DNA from: a virus
Direction: 5' to 3' (one strand)
DNA length: 25,026 nucleotides
Virus record (IMG/VR): IMGVR_UViG_3300017951_000119
Coordinates: 1 to 25,026 of that record
Numbering within the stretch: the first letter of the stretch is position 1; each line of letters opens with the position of its first letter. The position numbers and the translations under genes are program-made. The notes under the pieces were generated by a model. The model did not search any database and was not told where the DNA came from. It saw nothing but the letters and a program-made list of their open reading frames with translations. Positions 12,857-19,559 of the stretch are shown piece after piece.

Positions 12857-13438
12857 TCAATTCTCGTGGGAACGAAGCGCCATAACTTTTTCCGGTGCCT
12901 CGGTAATACTTACATTATTCCCCTCCATTCCCTTCCCTTCCTTTCCATTCCCTTCCTTTCCCTTCCCTTCCCTTCCCCGTGCAAGAACGGGCCGTGCATG
13001 ACCCATGCTTGAATCATTCATGGAATCATCATCGATTTCATTGATCCTTGTCTGGGCAGGGATGCAGGACTCTGTGATGTTTACACCCTTGCCGGAAGAA
13101 CCGGGCAATGACGAGTCAACCTCTTTGTGGTGGGGCCTCTGATGCTCTAGGAAGCCCGGAATCTCGATAAGGTGCTTACCGCCACACGAGTACCTGACGA
13201 GGAAGCCGTCGGGGTGCTGGCAGAGGTCGCTGAGCATCTGCGACACCGTGACTGCGGTGATCTCTTCGTCGTAAGGAAAGCAAGCGACCTTGATTCGACG
13301 AGGCCGATCCAGAAGTCTGCCCCTGCGGTCGGCAAGGGTCCACAGGCCGATGAACAGCAACCTGTGCGCCGCTGAAAGTTCCGCAAGCCCTTCGTGCATG
13401 AAGAACTCTGGCTTGATTGTTCTAATCCTTTGCGCCAC
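12857..13438 (-). CDS. Phage replication initiator-like protein with GKEG repeat
   Basis: One hundred ninety-three residues, GTG start at 13438 behind GAGGAGG (7-nt spacing). Residues 1-100 show the winged-helix pattern of phage replisome organisers/O-like proteins: RIRTIKPEFFMHEGLAELS, RLLFIGLWTLADRRGRLLD, RPRRIKVACFPYD and LIEIPGFLEHQRPHHKEVDS. These bind the origin and recruit the helicase, which here is encoded next. After a variable linker the C-terminal part is a low-complexity repeat (GREGKGKEGNGKEGKG) encoded by a purine pentanucleotide tract, then 20 closing residues. The gene starts inside the end of the preceding gene by 17 nt. Confidence 0.8.
   Translation of the reverse strand: MAQRIRTIKPEFFMHEGLAELSAAHRLLFIGLWTLADRRGRLLDRPRRIKVACFPYDEEITAVTVSQMLSDLCQHPDGFLVRYSCGGKHLIEIPGFLEHQRPHHKEVDSSLPGSSGKGVNITESCIPAQTRINEIDDDSMNDSSMGHARPVLARGREGKGKEGNGKEGKGMEGNNVSITEAPEKVMALRSHEN
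12919..12978 (-). repeat. GGGAA/GGAAA microsatellite with G-quadruplex motif
   Basis: About 60 nt that are nearly all purine on the minus (coding) strand, built from GGGAA- and GGAAA-like units. At 12978-12960 four G-runs (GGGG, GGG, GGG, GGG) are separated by AA, a canonical G-quadruplex pattern. It lies inside the replication initiator gene and encodes the Gly/Lys/Glu repeat. Five-base units mean any slippage changes the reading frame of the last ~45 codons. Confidence 0.8.
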
Positions 13439-14084
13439 CGGAAATCCTCCTCAGCCCCATGTACTCGTGAATGATCCGCTGCACATCGGCGAGCAAATCG
13501 ACGTTCTTCTCGTCCTGACAAAAATCATCCAGAGCAGGGGCGTCTAGCTCCGAAATGGTTTTGAGGGCGGATCCAATTCCTCCTCGCGTCTGTGTCAGGC
13601 CAAGCTCAGACCGCCAGCGGCGCTGCGTGAACGCCGGGTTGTCGATGGCCTTTGTCTCCGCATCTTCGAGTAGCTCCAAGGGGGCTACGCCAAGACGCTT
13701 GGCGTTTTCTGCAGCGGTTTCATACCAGCCACGCTCGACAAGCGGGAACTGCGCATTGGCCCCCTGCGCTTCGAGCCTTGGCTTGATGACCTCTCTGTAC
13801 GCCCTTGCAAGACGGACAATCCGGCTTCGGTCATACGAGAACGAACGCGCAAGTTTTTCGAGGATACGATCTCCGCGTCCTGCACGCTCCTGCGCCACTC
13901 CGCAGCAGATTGCCATGGCGATCCATGCCCGCTTTCCCAGACTTTCCGCCTCCTGAAAAACGGAAACGATCTGATCAATTGAAACTCTTCTGAGCTTGCG
14001 ATCAATGCTCCACGGGTCCAGAGCGCGGTCGATCTCAGCAATTGGACCAGAAACCGCCTGTTCAATTTCCACCTCCCCAGCCAT
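13422..14084 (-). CDS. Putative DNA-binding protein at head of replication operon
   Basis: Two hundred twenty residues from ATG 14084, with AGGGAG 6 nt upstream. The frame stays open to 14237, but that would run through the divergent promoter region. No family firmly recognised. The protein is helical. WIAMAICCGVAQERAGRGDR, then ILEKLARSFSYDRSRIVRLARAYREV (about residues 90-115) resembles a helix-turn-helix of ParB/KorB or plasmid-regulator type. A second region (RGWYETAAENAKRLGVAPLE) is compatible with another helical DNA-binding segment. As first gene after the divergent promoter it may be a regulator. Overlaps the initiator gene by 17 nt. Confidence 0.65.
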   Translation of the reverse strand: MAGEVEIEQAVSGPIAEIDRALDPWSIDRKLRRVSIDQIVSVFQEAESLGKRAWIAMAICCGVAQERAGRGDRILEKLARSFSYDRSRIVRLARAYREVIKPRLEAQGANAQFPLVERGWYETAAENAKRLGVAPLELLEDAETKAIDNPAFTQRRWRSELGLTQTRGGIGSALKTISELDAPALDDFCQDEKNVDLLADVQRIIHEYMGLRRISGGAKD

Positions 14085-14144
14085 ATGCAACTCCCTTCGA
14101 CAAACCGAACGCAGCGTTTTTGCACCGCGCGTAGCCGATATCAA

Positions 14145-14173
14145 GCCATACCGACAACCGCGCCGAATGTCCA
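14145..14173 (-). promoter_or_regulatory. Candidate sigma-70-like promoter for replication operon
   Basis: On the minus strand TGGACA (14173-14168, 5 of 6 to consensus) and TATGGC (14150-14145, 3 of 6) are 17 bp apart, upstream of the start at 14084. The -10 box is weak. It fits the only sizeable gap before this operon. Confidence 0.35.
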
Positions 14174-14183
14174 GCAGCGGTTG
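14155..14183. promoter_or_regulatory. Candidate operator: 7-bp inverted repeat between divergent promoters
   Basis: CAACCGC (14155-14161) and GCGGTTG (14177-14183) form an inverted repeat with a 15-nt spacer. One arm overlaps the -35 box of the plus-strand promoter; the other lies between the boxes of the minus-strand promoter. A bound dimer could control both operons. Confidence 0.35.
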
Positions 14184-14209
14184 CCATGGATCCTTCTCGG
14201 TGGTACAAC
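14181..14209 (+). promoter_or_regulatory. Candidate sigma-70-like promoter for recombination operon
   Basis: TTGCCA (14181-14186, 5 of 6 to consensus) and TACAAC (14204-14209, 4 of 6) are separated by exactly 17 bp. The start codon of the ERF gene follows 28 nt later, with an AAGGAG ribosome site between. Confidence 0.5.
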
Positions 14210-14236
14210 GCCTCTTTCGAATAAGGAGAAGAAGCA

Positions 14237-14944
14237 ATGGCCCAGACCAAGACCAAGAACATATTTCAAAAAATGAACGGAGTCATGTCCGACCTTGATG
14301 GCAGCATCGAAAAGGACGGTCAGGTCACATACGGGAACAAGTACAAGTATGTGTCAATCTCCGGTTTGACCAACCAAGTTCGTCGCTCGCTGGTTGCTAA
14401 CGGACTGGCGTTCTACACAGATCTCGTCGTAGAAGACCGCTCCGGCAAGGGCTTGGTTCAGACGTACAAGTGCAGCTTGGTAAACTCCGACGATCCCAGC
14501 GAGAAGATTGAAATGCACATGGTCGGATCGTCCAACGACCAGTCTCCGACCTCTTCCGGCATTTGCCTCTCTTATGCCGTCAAGAACTGCTTTCTCAAAA
14601 TGTTCTGCTTGGCCGGAGACGATGAGGATGCAGAGGCCCACGCAGGTTCGCCTTCGTCCAAGGGGTCACAGGGCGGCGGAGCCCCAAAGAAGACAGGCCC
14701 GAAGGCGAAGCCAGCACCTAAGCCGGTTCGCTGCACGGTACTGTCCGTGAATGATGTCTTCAGCTATTCGGAGGTTATCGTGAAGAAGACCGAAGACGGC
14801 AAGGAACTGAAGACGATGACGAGCGTCTCAGAGGTCGTGGAGATGGCTCGTGCGATATGCGACGCGAAGGCAGAGGCCATTATCGAGACGAGACTGACGG
14901 ACAAGGGCAACCTCGAACTCGTTAGCATCAAGGAAGTCAGCTAA
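14237..14944 (+). CDS. ERF-superfamily single-strand annealing protein
   Basis: Promotes annealing of complementary single strands in phage recombination; 235 residues. Residues about 10-130 carry the ERF pattern: KYKYVSISGLTNQVRRSLVA, NGLAFYTDLV, MVGSSNDQSPTSSGICLSYA, VKNCFLKMFCLAGDDEDAE. A Lys/Pro/Ala linker (KKTGPKAKPAPKP) leads to a C-terminal domain (residues about 163-235, VRCTVLSVNDVFSY to LVSIKEVS) I do not recognise; such tails often bind SSB or the partner nuclease. ATG 14237 follows AAGGAG. First gene of the recombination operon, with its exonuclease next. Confidence 0.85.
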   Translation: MAQTKTKNIFQKMNGVMSDLDGSIEKDGQVTYGNKYKYVSISGLTNQVRRSLVANGLAFYTDLVVEDRSGKGLVQTYKCSLVNSDDPSEKIEMHMVGSSNDQSPTSSGICLSYAVKNCFLKMFCLAGDDEDAEAHAGSPSSKGSQGGGAPKKTGPKAKPAPKPVRCTVLSVNDVFSYSEVIVKKTEDGKELKTMTSVSEVVEMARAICDAKAEAIIETRLTDKGNLELVSIKEVS

Positions 14945-14949
14945 CACTC

Positions 14950-15639
14950 ATGCTTTCTGATTCAGCGCGGAAGTCTCTTTCTAGGTTGACCTTCACTGAG
15001 GATGACCATTGCTACACCCTCGACAAGGGCACCGAAAACGAGACAGTGCTCGCGTCTGCGACTCAGATGATTTCTGGCCTGCGGCTAACGGACACCTCGT
15101 TCTTTCGACCCCACCACCTGCAGGCCGGAACGGATCGCCATGTCGCCACCGAACTTTGGGACAGGGGGATTCTCGATGAAGGCTCACTGGACGAGAACAC
15201 CGGCCCGGCGCTCGAAGCTTGGAAGAAGTTTCTGGACCACTCAGGGTTTGAAGTTGAGGAAATCGAGATCCGCTGCTTTTCGGAAAAGCACCTATATGCA
15301 GGAACGATTGATCGCATTGGAGTCCTTGATGGAAAGCGAACAATTCTCGACATCAAGGGTTCCGCCGAGATGCCCACCTACGCCTTGCAGCTTTTCCTCT
15401 ACAAGATTGCTTGGCAGGAGATAACTGGCGACAAGATAGAAGATCTGGTTTCGGTCCACTTGCTGAAGTCTGGGAAGTACAAGGCGCATTCGCACGCAGA
15501 CAAAAAATCCGCCCTCGCAGCAGCAATGGCGGTTCCCACTCTTCACAGGTGGAACACCGGCGAAGAGATCTGGTCTAAGGCCACAAGGATTGCCGCTAGG
15601 GCACTCTGTGAATTTTCAGAGAGCTACTTGGAGGAATAG
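14950..15639 (+). CDS. RecB-like PD-(D/E)XK exonuclease
   Basis: Resects DNA ends to give 3' single strands for the annealing protein; 229 residues, a usual size. Motifs in order: GTDRHVATELWD (helix I His64), acidic EEIEI around residue 104, YAGTIDRIG with Asp121, TILDIKGS giving the D134-x-K136 pair of the active site, and TYALQLFLYKIAW with Gln147. This is the lambda-exonuclease/RecB-type core. It begins 5 nt after the ERF gene; such pairing is the standard phage synaptase-exonuclease arrangement. ATG chosen as the first start after the ERF stop. Confidence 0.87.
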   Translation: MLSDSARKSLSRLTFTEDDHCYTLDKGTENETVLASATQMISGLRLTDTSFFRPHHLQAGTDRHVATELWDRGILDEGSLDENTGPALEAWKKFLDHSGFEVEEIEIRCFSEKHLYAGTIDRIGVLDGKRTILDIKGSAEMPTYALQLFLYKIAWQEITGDKIEDLVSVHLLKSGKYKAHSHADKKSALAAAMAVPTLHRWNTGEEIWSKATRIAARALCEFSESYLEE

Positions 15640-15642
15640 AGC

Positions 15643-16074
15643 GTGTCAGAAACCCTTCCGATAATTGATTCGCAGGATGACTGGGAAAGTGCCGCCGAAG
15701 AGCTTCTTAGTATCGTCGAGCGGCGTAGGGCCATCTCCGAACAATGGGGCGAAACGATCCAGCAAACTCGCGCCAAGTACAGAGAAGCGACAACCGCGAA
15801 AGATGCTATTGACCGCGAGTTGAAGGAGCGCGAGAGCGCACTTAGGGGAGCAATGTCCCTCTATGAGTCGAGTGGCAATGACAGCCTCGGAGTACGCCGC
15901 AAGATCGAGTTCTTCGTCGAGAACGAATCCCTCATTCCTCGAAAGTTCATGCAGCCAAACGAGAAGTTGATCAAGGAAGTAGTTGAGTCAATGGGCGAAA
16001 TGACTCATATCCCCGGAATCGGAATCGCCTACAGGTATCCCGTGTACCTAAAGACAAAGAAAGAGAGTAACTAG
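15643..16074 (+). CDS. Gp157-like recombination accessory protein
   Basis: One hundred forty-three residues, GTG start 3 nt after the exonuclease stop, with GGAGGA 8 nt upstream. The N-terminal half is a coiled coil (VERRRAISEQWGETIQQTRA, KDAIDRELKERESALRGAM). The C-terminal half (residues about 95-140) resembles the siphovirus Gp157 tail: a strand with FFVENE, then LIPRKFM, PNEKLIKEVVES and HIPGIGIAYRYPVYLKTK. Gp157-type proteins sit in phage recombination operons and are thought to help protect DNA or modulate host nucleases. The match is by pattern only; function is inferred mainly from its place between exonuclease and SSB. Confidence 0.6.
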   Translation: MSETLPIIDSQDDWESAAEELLSIVERRRAISEQWGETIQQTRAKYREATTAKDAIDRELKERESALRGAMSLYESSGNDSLGVRRKIEFFVENESLIPRKFMQPNEKLIKEVVESMGEMTHIPGIGIAYRYPVYLKTKKESN

Positions 16075-16075
16075 A

Positions 16076-16459
16076 ATGGGCACAATGAACACAGCGATGA
16101 TCCTTGGCCGCTTGGGCCGCGACCCCGAAACCCGTTACACGAACGGAGGCAAGCAGGTCTGCAATTTCAGCGTGGCGACCGACCGCAAGTCGGGCGGGGA
16201 AAGCGTCACTGACTGGCATAACGTGACTTGCTGGGACAAGACCGCCGACATTGCCGCCAAGTTCCTGCGCAAAGGATCCGAAGTAATGGTGCAGGGGGAG
16301 ATTCGCTACAGCACCTACAAGGCGAAAGACGGCACTGAGAAGAACAAGACCGAGATCAACTGCACGAGGATCGTACTTGTAGGAAAGAAGGACTCTAACG
16401 GGTCCAGCGGAGGTGGCGGGTTTGGGGGATCGGAAACAAAGGCAGAAATGCCCTTCTGA
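16076..16459 (+). CDS. ssb: Single-stranded DNA-binding protein
   Basis: Coats single-stranded DNA at forks and during recombination; 127 residues. One OB fold with the usual bacterial signatures: MNTAMILGRLGRDPETRYTN, VCNFSVATDR, DWHNVTCWDKTADIAAKFL, KGSEVMVQGEIRYSTYK. A short Gly/Ser linker leads to the C-terminal tip ETKAEMPF. This keeps the final Pro-Phe but has only a Glu before it instead of the usual DDxPF, so host partner binding may be weaker. The linker is shorter than in host SSB. Starts 1 nt after the previous stop. Confidence 0.93.
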   Translation: MGTMNTAMILGRLGRDPETRYTNGGKQVCNFSVATDRKSGGESVTDWHNVTCWDKTADIAAKFLRKGSEVMVQGEIRYSTYKAKDGTEKNKTEINCTRIVLVGKKDSNGSSGGGGFGGSETKAEMPF

Positions 16460-16535
16460 TATCCCTTGGGGCGGACACAAAAACGCAACGCCTGAATCCG
16501 ACTCTCTGGACGGAGTAGCGATACTCGTAGAGGAG

Positions 16536-16799
16536 ATGGGACGAACTGCGATTGGGACAGAACCAACAGTCGCAGCAGCGCCGTCGCCTGAGATAGCATT
16601 GCGGGCGGCGGTGCTGCGTCAGGCAATCAGGGATTCACAGGGGAACAGCAAGGATGCACTTTCGGCAAACTCGTGGTTCATGGGGAATCACAGTTCATGC
16701 GAAGGGTTTTCCTTCGTCGAGATTTGCGAGTCACTGTCCTTCGACCCAAAGCTGACCATTAAGAAAATTCGGGGAGTTTCTAAGCTTGGCAACCACTGA
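16536..16799 (+). CDS. Small conserved-domain protein, paralogue of the next gene
   Basis: About 87 residues from ATG 16536; GTG 16413 would add 41 residues overlapping SSB, and neither start has a well-spaced ribosome site. The body aligns with the C-terminus of the next gene: SPEIALRAAVLRQAIRDSQG, ANSWFMGN, GFSFVEICESLSFDPK, KIRGVSKL. This resembles a short phage/bacterial domain whose hallmark is AVL..A......A..WF......FSF..IC..L, of unknown function to me. A helix-turn-helix-like DNA-binding role is plausible from the last helices. The two genes look like a tandem duplication. Confidence 0.6.
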   Translation: MGRTAIGTEPTVAAAPSPEIALRAAVLRQAIRDSQGNSKDALSANSWFMGNHSSCEGFSFVEICESLSFDPKLTIKKIRGVSKLGNH

Positions 16800-17250
16800 A
16801 TACAACGGAGTGACGCTTCGGTTTCCAAACACCGAAAAGCCATACATCGCTCGCGCCTATGTTCCGGGTGGGATCAACCCGCGACAGAAGCTCATCGGTA
16901 GATTCGCGACTGCTGAGGAGGCCCACGTTGAACGCGAGAGGTTTCGAAGGGATCAAGCCCGAAGGCAAAAGTCGCGCGAAGAGATTGAAGAGGAAATTCT
17001 TGGTCCGACGCTCCCTAGTCAGATTTCCAAGGGAGTGAAGAGCCCGGCCATTCTTCTTCGAGCAGCAGTGGTGGAGCAGGCGAAGAAGGATCTCGAATCT
17101 CCGAATGAGAAAATAGCAGAAGAGGCCCGTCGTTGGTTTCTTGGGCTTTACGAGTGCATGCCAACCTTCAGCTTTGCCGAGATCTGCGACCTTTGCGACG
17201 CTTCGGCCCCCAAGGCCGCTCGAAGGTTGGGTTGCTGGGGAAGTATTTAG
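16786..17250 (+). CDS. Two-domain protein: AP2-like N-terminus plus FSF..IC domain
   Basis: One hundred fifty-four residues, TTG start at 16786 with GGGGAG 9 nt upstream; overlaps the preceding gene by 14 nt. Residues 1-50 (TEYNGVTLRFPNTEKPYIAR, AYVPGGINPRQKLIGRFATA, EEAHVERERF) look like a three-strand sheet plus helix of the AP2 DNA-binding type, by pattern only. A charged helix follows (RRDQARRQKSREEIEEEI). Residues about 88-150 repeat the domain of the previous gene: SPAILLRAAVVEQAKKDL, ARRWFLGL, TFSFAEICDLCDASAPKAAR. The domain order suggests a DNA-binding accessory of the recombination operon; no reaction can be assigned. Confidence 0.6.
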   Translation: MATTEYNGVTLRFPNTEKPYIARAYVPGGINPRQKLIGRFATAEEAHVERERFRRDQARRQKSREEIEEEILGPTLPSQISKGVKSPAILLRAAVVEQAKKDLESPNEKIAEEARRWFLGLYECMPTFSFAEICDLCDASAPKAARRLGCWGSI

Positions 17251-17685
17251 ATGGGCGAAGCGCAGGGGAGAAAGATCTGTAGCTTCACGGTGCAGGGAAA
17301 ACCTCAGCCGCAGGGATCGCATCGCGCCTTCATGCCGAAGGGGGCTAGGTTCCCGGTGGTCACCGACTCCAATCGAAACCTGAAGCAATGGAGGGACATC
17401 ACGTCATTGGTCGCTCAGAGTCACGCTCTTGACCCTCTATGTGATGGTCCCGTTCTCTTGGTCATCGACTTCTATTTCCAGCGACCCAAAAGCCTTCCGA
17501 AGAAGGTTGAGCACCACCTTAAGAAGCCCGATCTAAGCAAGCTAATCCGGTCTATTGAGGACTCCCTGACAAACATTATTTGGTGCGACGATTCGCAGGT
17601 TGTCGAAGTCAGGGCGACTAAATCATACGGCACTCCAAGGGCTGAAGTCGCCGTTTTTGAATTGAGTAAGGAGAAATCGCAATGA
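17251..17685 (+). CDS. rusA: RusA-type Holliday junction resolvase
   Basis: Cuts Holliday junctions made during phage recombination; 144 residues, typical length. Signatures: an N-terminal strand FTVQGKPQPQGSHRAF, central VLLVIDFYFQRPKSLP, then KPDLSKLIRSIEDSLTNIIW and CDDSQVVEVRATKSY, which hold the conserved aspartates and the lysine of the RusA active site. ATG directly follows the previous TAG; GGGGAAG in the end of that gene serves as ribosome site. It completes the annealing-nuclease-SSB-resolvase set. Confidence 0.9.
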   Translation: MGEAQGRKICSFTVQGKPQPQGSHRAFMPKGARFPVVTDSNRNLKQWRDITSLVAQSHALDPLCDGPVLLVIDFYFQRPKSLPKKVEHHLKKPDLSKLIRSIEDSLTNIIWCDDSQVVEVRATKSYGTPRAEVAVFELSKEKSQ

Positions 17686-17885
17686 GGACACAGTTGGACA
17701 AGAGGCAGAACATTAGGCTCGATCAAGAGCTTCTTTCGGTTGTTTCCAAAATCGCAGAGGAAGAAGACCGAACGGTTAGTGCGACGCTTCGGGTTCTAGT
17801 GAAGGAGGCTCTCGCGAAGCGAGGAAAGGCTGTTAATTCCGGTAAAGGCAAGCTGGCCTCCATCCGTCCTTCCACAAGAGTTTGA
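17682..17885 (+). CDS. Ribbon-helix-helix protein
   Basis: Sixty-seven residues, coupled to rusA by ATGA. The pattern NIRLDQELLSVVSKIAEEED, then RTVSATLRVLVKEALAKRG, is a ribbon-helix-helix fold: a short strand, two helices and a Thr-containing turn. Such proteins bind DNA as dimers and often repress their own operon or act as antitoxins. Its last 53 nt overlap, tail to tail, the metallopeptidase gene on the opposite strand. Last gene of the plus-strand operon. Confidence 0.7.
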   Translation: MRTQLDKRQNIRLDQELLSVVSKIAEEEDRTVSATLRVLVKEALAKRGKAVNSGKGKLASIRPSTRV

Positions 17886-18147
17886 AGAGGGCTCTTTCGA
17901 TGTGGTAGACCCTCTTCTCCGACATCTCAGGGGCTGCAGCGTGCAGCAACTCGTGAAGATATGTACTCGCGAGTTGCTGTGCGCTTTTTTTTCGCTGCAA
18001 GAAAATTATCTTGTGATGAACGTCGGTGTAGCCGACTACGTTGTCGCCTACCGGCTTCGCTGAACTGCCGTATGTTGCTCGAATCGCATCGTCGATGTCG
18101 TCAACAACATAAACCGCCCACGAAGATTTTCCGACTCTGATCCTCAT
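17833..18147 (-). CDS. HExxH zinc metallopeptidase-like protein
   Basis: One hundred four residues. LASTYLHELLHAAAPEMSE has the HELLH zinc motif (H-E-x-x-H) with downstream acidic candidates for the third ligand (E in PEMSE or YHIERAL). A strand VHHKIIFLQ precedes it, as in ImmA/IrrE- and SprT-like phage proteins, ending in a helix with LLWKDGW. ImmA-like peptidases cleave repressors; that is one possible role, unproven. It is coupled to the upstream ribbon-helix-helix gene by ATGA at 18144-18147, which makes a repressor-peptidase pairing worth considering. Its 3' end overlaps the converging plus-strand gene by 53 nt. Confidence 0.65.
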   Translation of the reverse strand: MRIRVGKSSWAVYVVDDIDDAIRATYGSSAKPVGDNVVGYTDVHHKIIFLQRKKSAQQLASTYLHELLHAAAPEMSEKRVYHIERALFKLLWKDGWRPACLYRN

Positions 18148-18407
18148 CCATTTTGCGCCTGATACATCATCAAGATTTGCCTAAGAACCTTGCTTCTCGA
18201 ACAATTCCATTCGGATGCCAGACGTTCGATCATTAGGTCAAGCTCTTTTGTTAGGGTGAAGGAACAAGTTGAGGTCACCCCGCGCTCTCTTCGCGCACTG
18301 TACCGCTTAGGACCGCCTTTAAGGTTCTCCGCAGAGCGCGGCCCGACGTTCCGATCAACTACTCCGTCGTCTAAAAAATCCTGCCTACCGTTCAGCCTAG
18401 AGGCCAT
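18144..18407 (-). CDS. Ribbon-helix-helix-type DNA-binding protein
   Basis: Eighty-seven residues from ATG 18407, with GGAG 8 nt upstream; a start at 18482 would overlap the phosphoesterase gene far more. The first 45 residues are polar and basic (PRSAENLKGGPKRYSARRER). The C-terminus is a ribbon-helix-helix pattern: strand STCSFTLTKELDLMIERLAS, then EWNCSRSKVLRQILMMYQ. It overlaps the phosphoesterase by 16 nt and the metallopeptidase by ATGA. It could be a repressor of this operon. Confidence 0.62.
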   Translation of the reverse strand: MASRLNGRQDFLDDGVVDRNVGPRSAENLKGGPKRYSARRERGVTSTCSFTLTKELDLMIERLASEWNCSRSKVLRQILMMYQAQNG

Positions 18408-19174
18408 GACAAAGTCTCCACATCGACAATCGGGTCGGTCCCGTGTTTGTCGAACTTGATCAAGGGGGATCCAAGCGGGCATGGCGCTACAATCATTTCC
18501 CGAATGTAGTCGGACCTGCCAAGGTAACTGCCTGTCCTAATCTCAAGACGAGGGCGAAGAACTTCGTTATCTTCCTCATCTACACCAATTGACCACAGGG
18601 TTTTGAATCCGAAGTAGTGGTTGTGCCCAAGTGCAGCGAATTGAGCCTTGGGGAACAAACTGAAACACCGCTCAACTTCGGACCAAGGGTTCACGCCAGC
18701 CCGCTTGCCGTGCTGGATTACGCCCCAGTATTCTTCCCCGCTCGATCCAACCTTGACGCGCACTAATCCTCCAATGCCCCAGTACGGGACATTGCCGGGA
18801 AGAACGTGTGCGATGATTTGGCAAAGATCCAAAAGCCCCTCTCGCCTAGTTCTGGCGTCGTGGTTCCCCCGCGTTACGCCCGCAATCAAACCCTTCTCGG
18901 CCAATGGAACTAAGCAATCAATTGCATCGATCACTTGCTCTGTCGGCCAACTGGATTGAGTAAGCAACTTCTCGCCGGGCGACGAGCCGCTAACGATTGC
19001 GTTTTCTAGAATATCGCCATTGAGGACTAGGCAAATCTTATTTTCCAAGCAGTAGTCGAGGGTGTATTGCCACTGCTCTGCGGCGTGCTCTTCGGCTCCA
19101 ATGTGAATATCGGAAGCGATGCACAGGAGTCCATTACTCCTGAGTTGAATTGTCGGAATCTGCAACGGGACCAC
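18392..19174 (-). CDS. Calcineurin-like metallophosphoesterase
   Basis: Two hundred sixty residues with the complete two-metal motif set: SDIHIG (Asp22, His24), LNGD (Asp54), TRGNHDARTR (Asn104, His105), QHGKR (His155) and LGHNHYFG (His184, His186). The family hydrolyses phosphodiesters or phosphomonoesters; phage members may act on DNA or nucleotides, but the substrate cannot be read here. GTG 19174 gives a 41-nt overlap with the preceding gene; an internal TTG (at residue 5) is an alternative start. It sits downstream of lysis-type genes, an odd place for a nucleic-acid enzyme. Confidence 0.88.
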   Translation of the reverse strand: MVPLQIPTIQLRSNGLLCIASDIHIGAEEHAAEQWQYTLDYCLENKICLVLNGDILENAIVSGSSPGEKLLTQSSWPTEQVIDAIDCLVPLAEKGLIAGVTRGNHDARTRREGLLDLCQIIAHVLPGNVPYWGIGGLVRVKVGSSGEEYWGVIQHGKRAGVNPWSEVERCFSLFPKAQFAALGHNHYFGFKTLWSIGVDEEDNEVLRPRLEIRTGSYLGRSDYIREMIVAPCPLGSPLIKFDKHGTDPIVDVETLSWPLG

Positions 19175-19559
19175 CTTGGTTTTCTAAAGTATCCGCAAGC
19201 TCCGATGCCTTCACTGAAACAAGTCGAATGAAGCTTGCTATCTCTGGTCCCTGTATCTCAATTCTATTAGCGACAGACCTAAGCACACCCGTGGTCGTTG
19301 GGATGTACTCCTCGGAAGAACGCGCTGCTTGCACGGCGTAGGAGGCAAGCCCCCTAAGAACCTCAACCGATATCTCGGCCCACTCGACGAGTTCTTCGAC
19401 CACTCGGTCGTCGAGATTGTTGTCAGTTTCGGCGGCAAAGGTTTCTAGGATCTCTCGTACTGTGCCGCCGCTGTCCGCCTTGGCCTTCGCCGCCATTGCA
19501 GCAGAACTGCTGTCGATAGCGACTGAGATCAGAGAAGACATTGATGAGAATAAGCTCAT
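19134..19559 (-). CDS. Hypothetical helical protein
   Basis: One hundred forty-one residues, predicted mostly helical: an N-terminal Ser/Ala-rich segment (MSLFSSMSSLISVAIDSSSA), then acidic amphipathic helices (EILETFAAETDNNLDDRVVE, EWAEISVEVLRGLASYAVQA, EIASFIRLVSVKASELADTL). No family recognised. It is coupled to the preceding small membrane protein by ATGA at 19556-19559, which suggests a linked role in the lysis region. Confidence 0.6.
   Translation of the reverse strand: MSLFSSMSSLISVAIDSSSAAMAAKAKADSGGTVREILETFAAETDNNLDDRVVEELVEWAEISVEVLRGLASYAVQAARSSEEYIPTTTGVLRSVANRIEIQGPEIASFIRLVSVKASELADTLENQGGPVADSDNSTQE

Noticed and set aside
13422-14237. Longer 271-residue version of the first minus-strand gene
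   Set aside because: The first 51 residues run through the divergent promoter region; ATG 14084 has a proper ribosome site.
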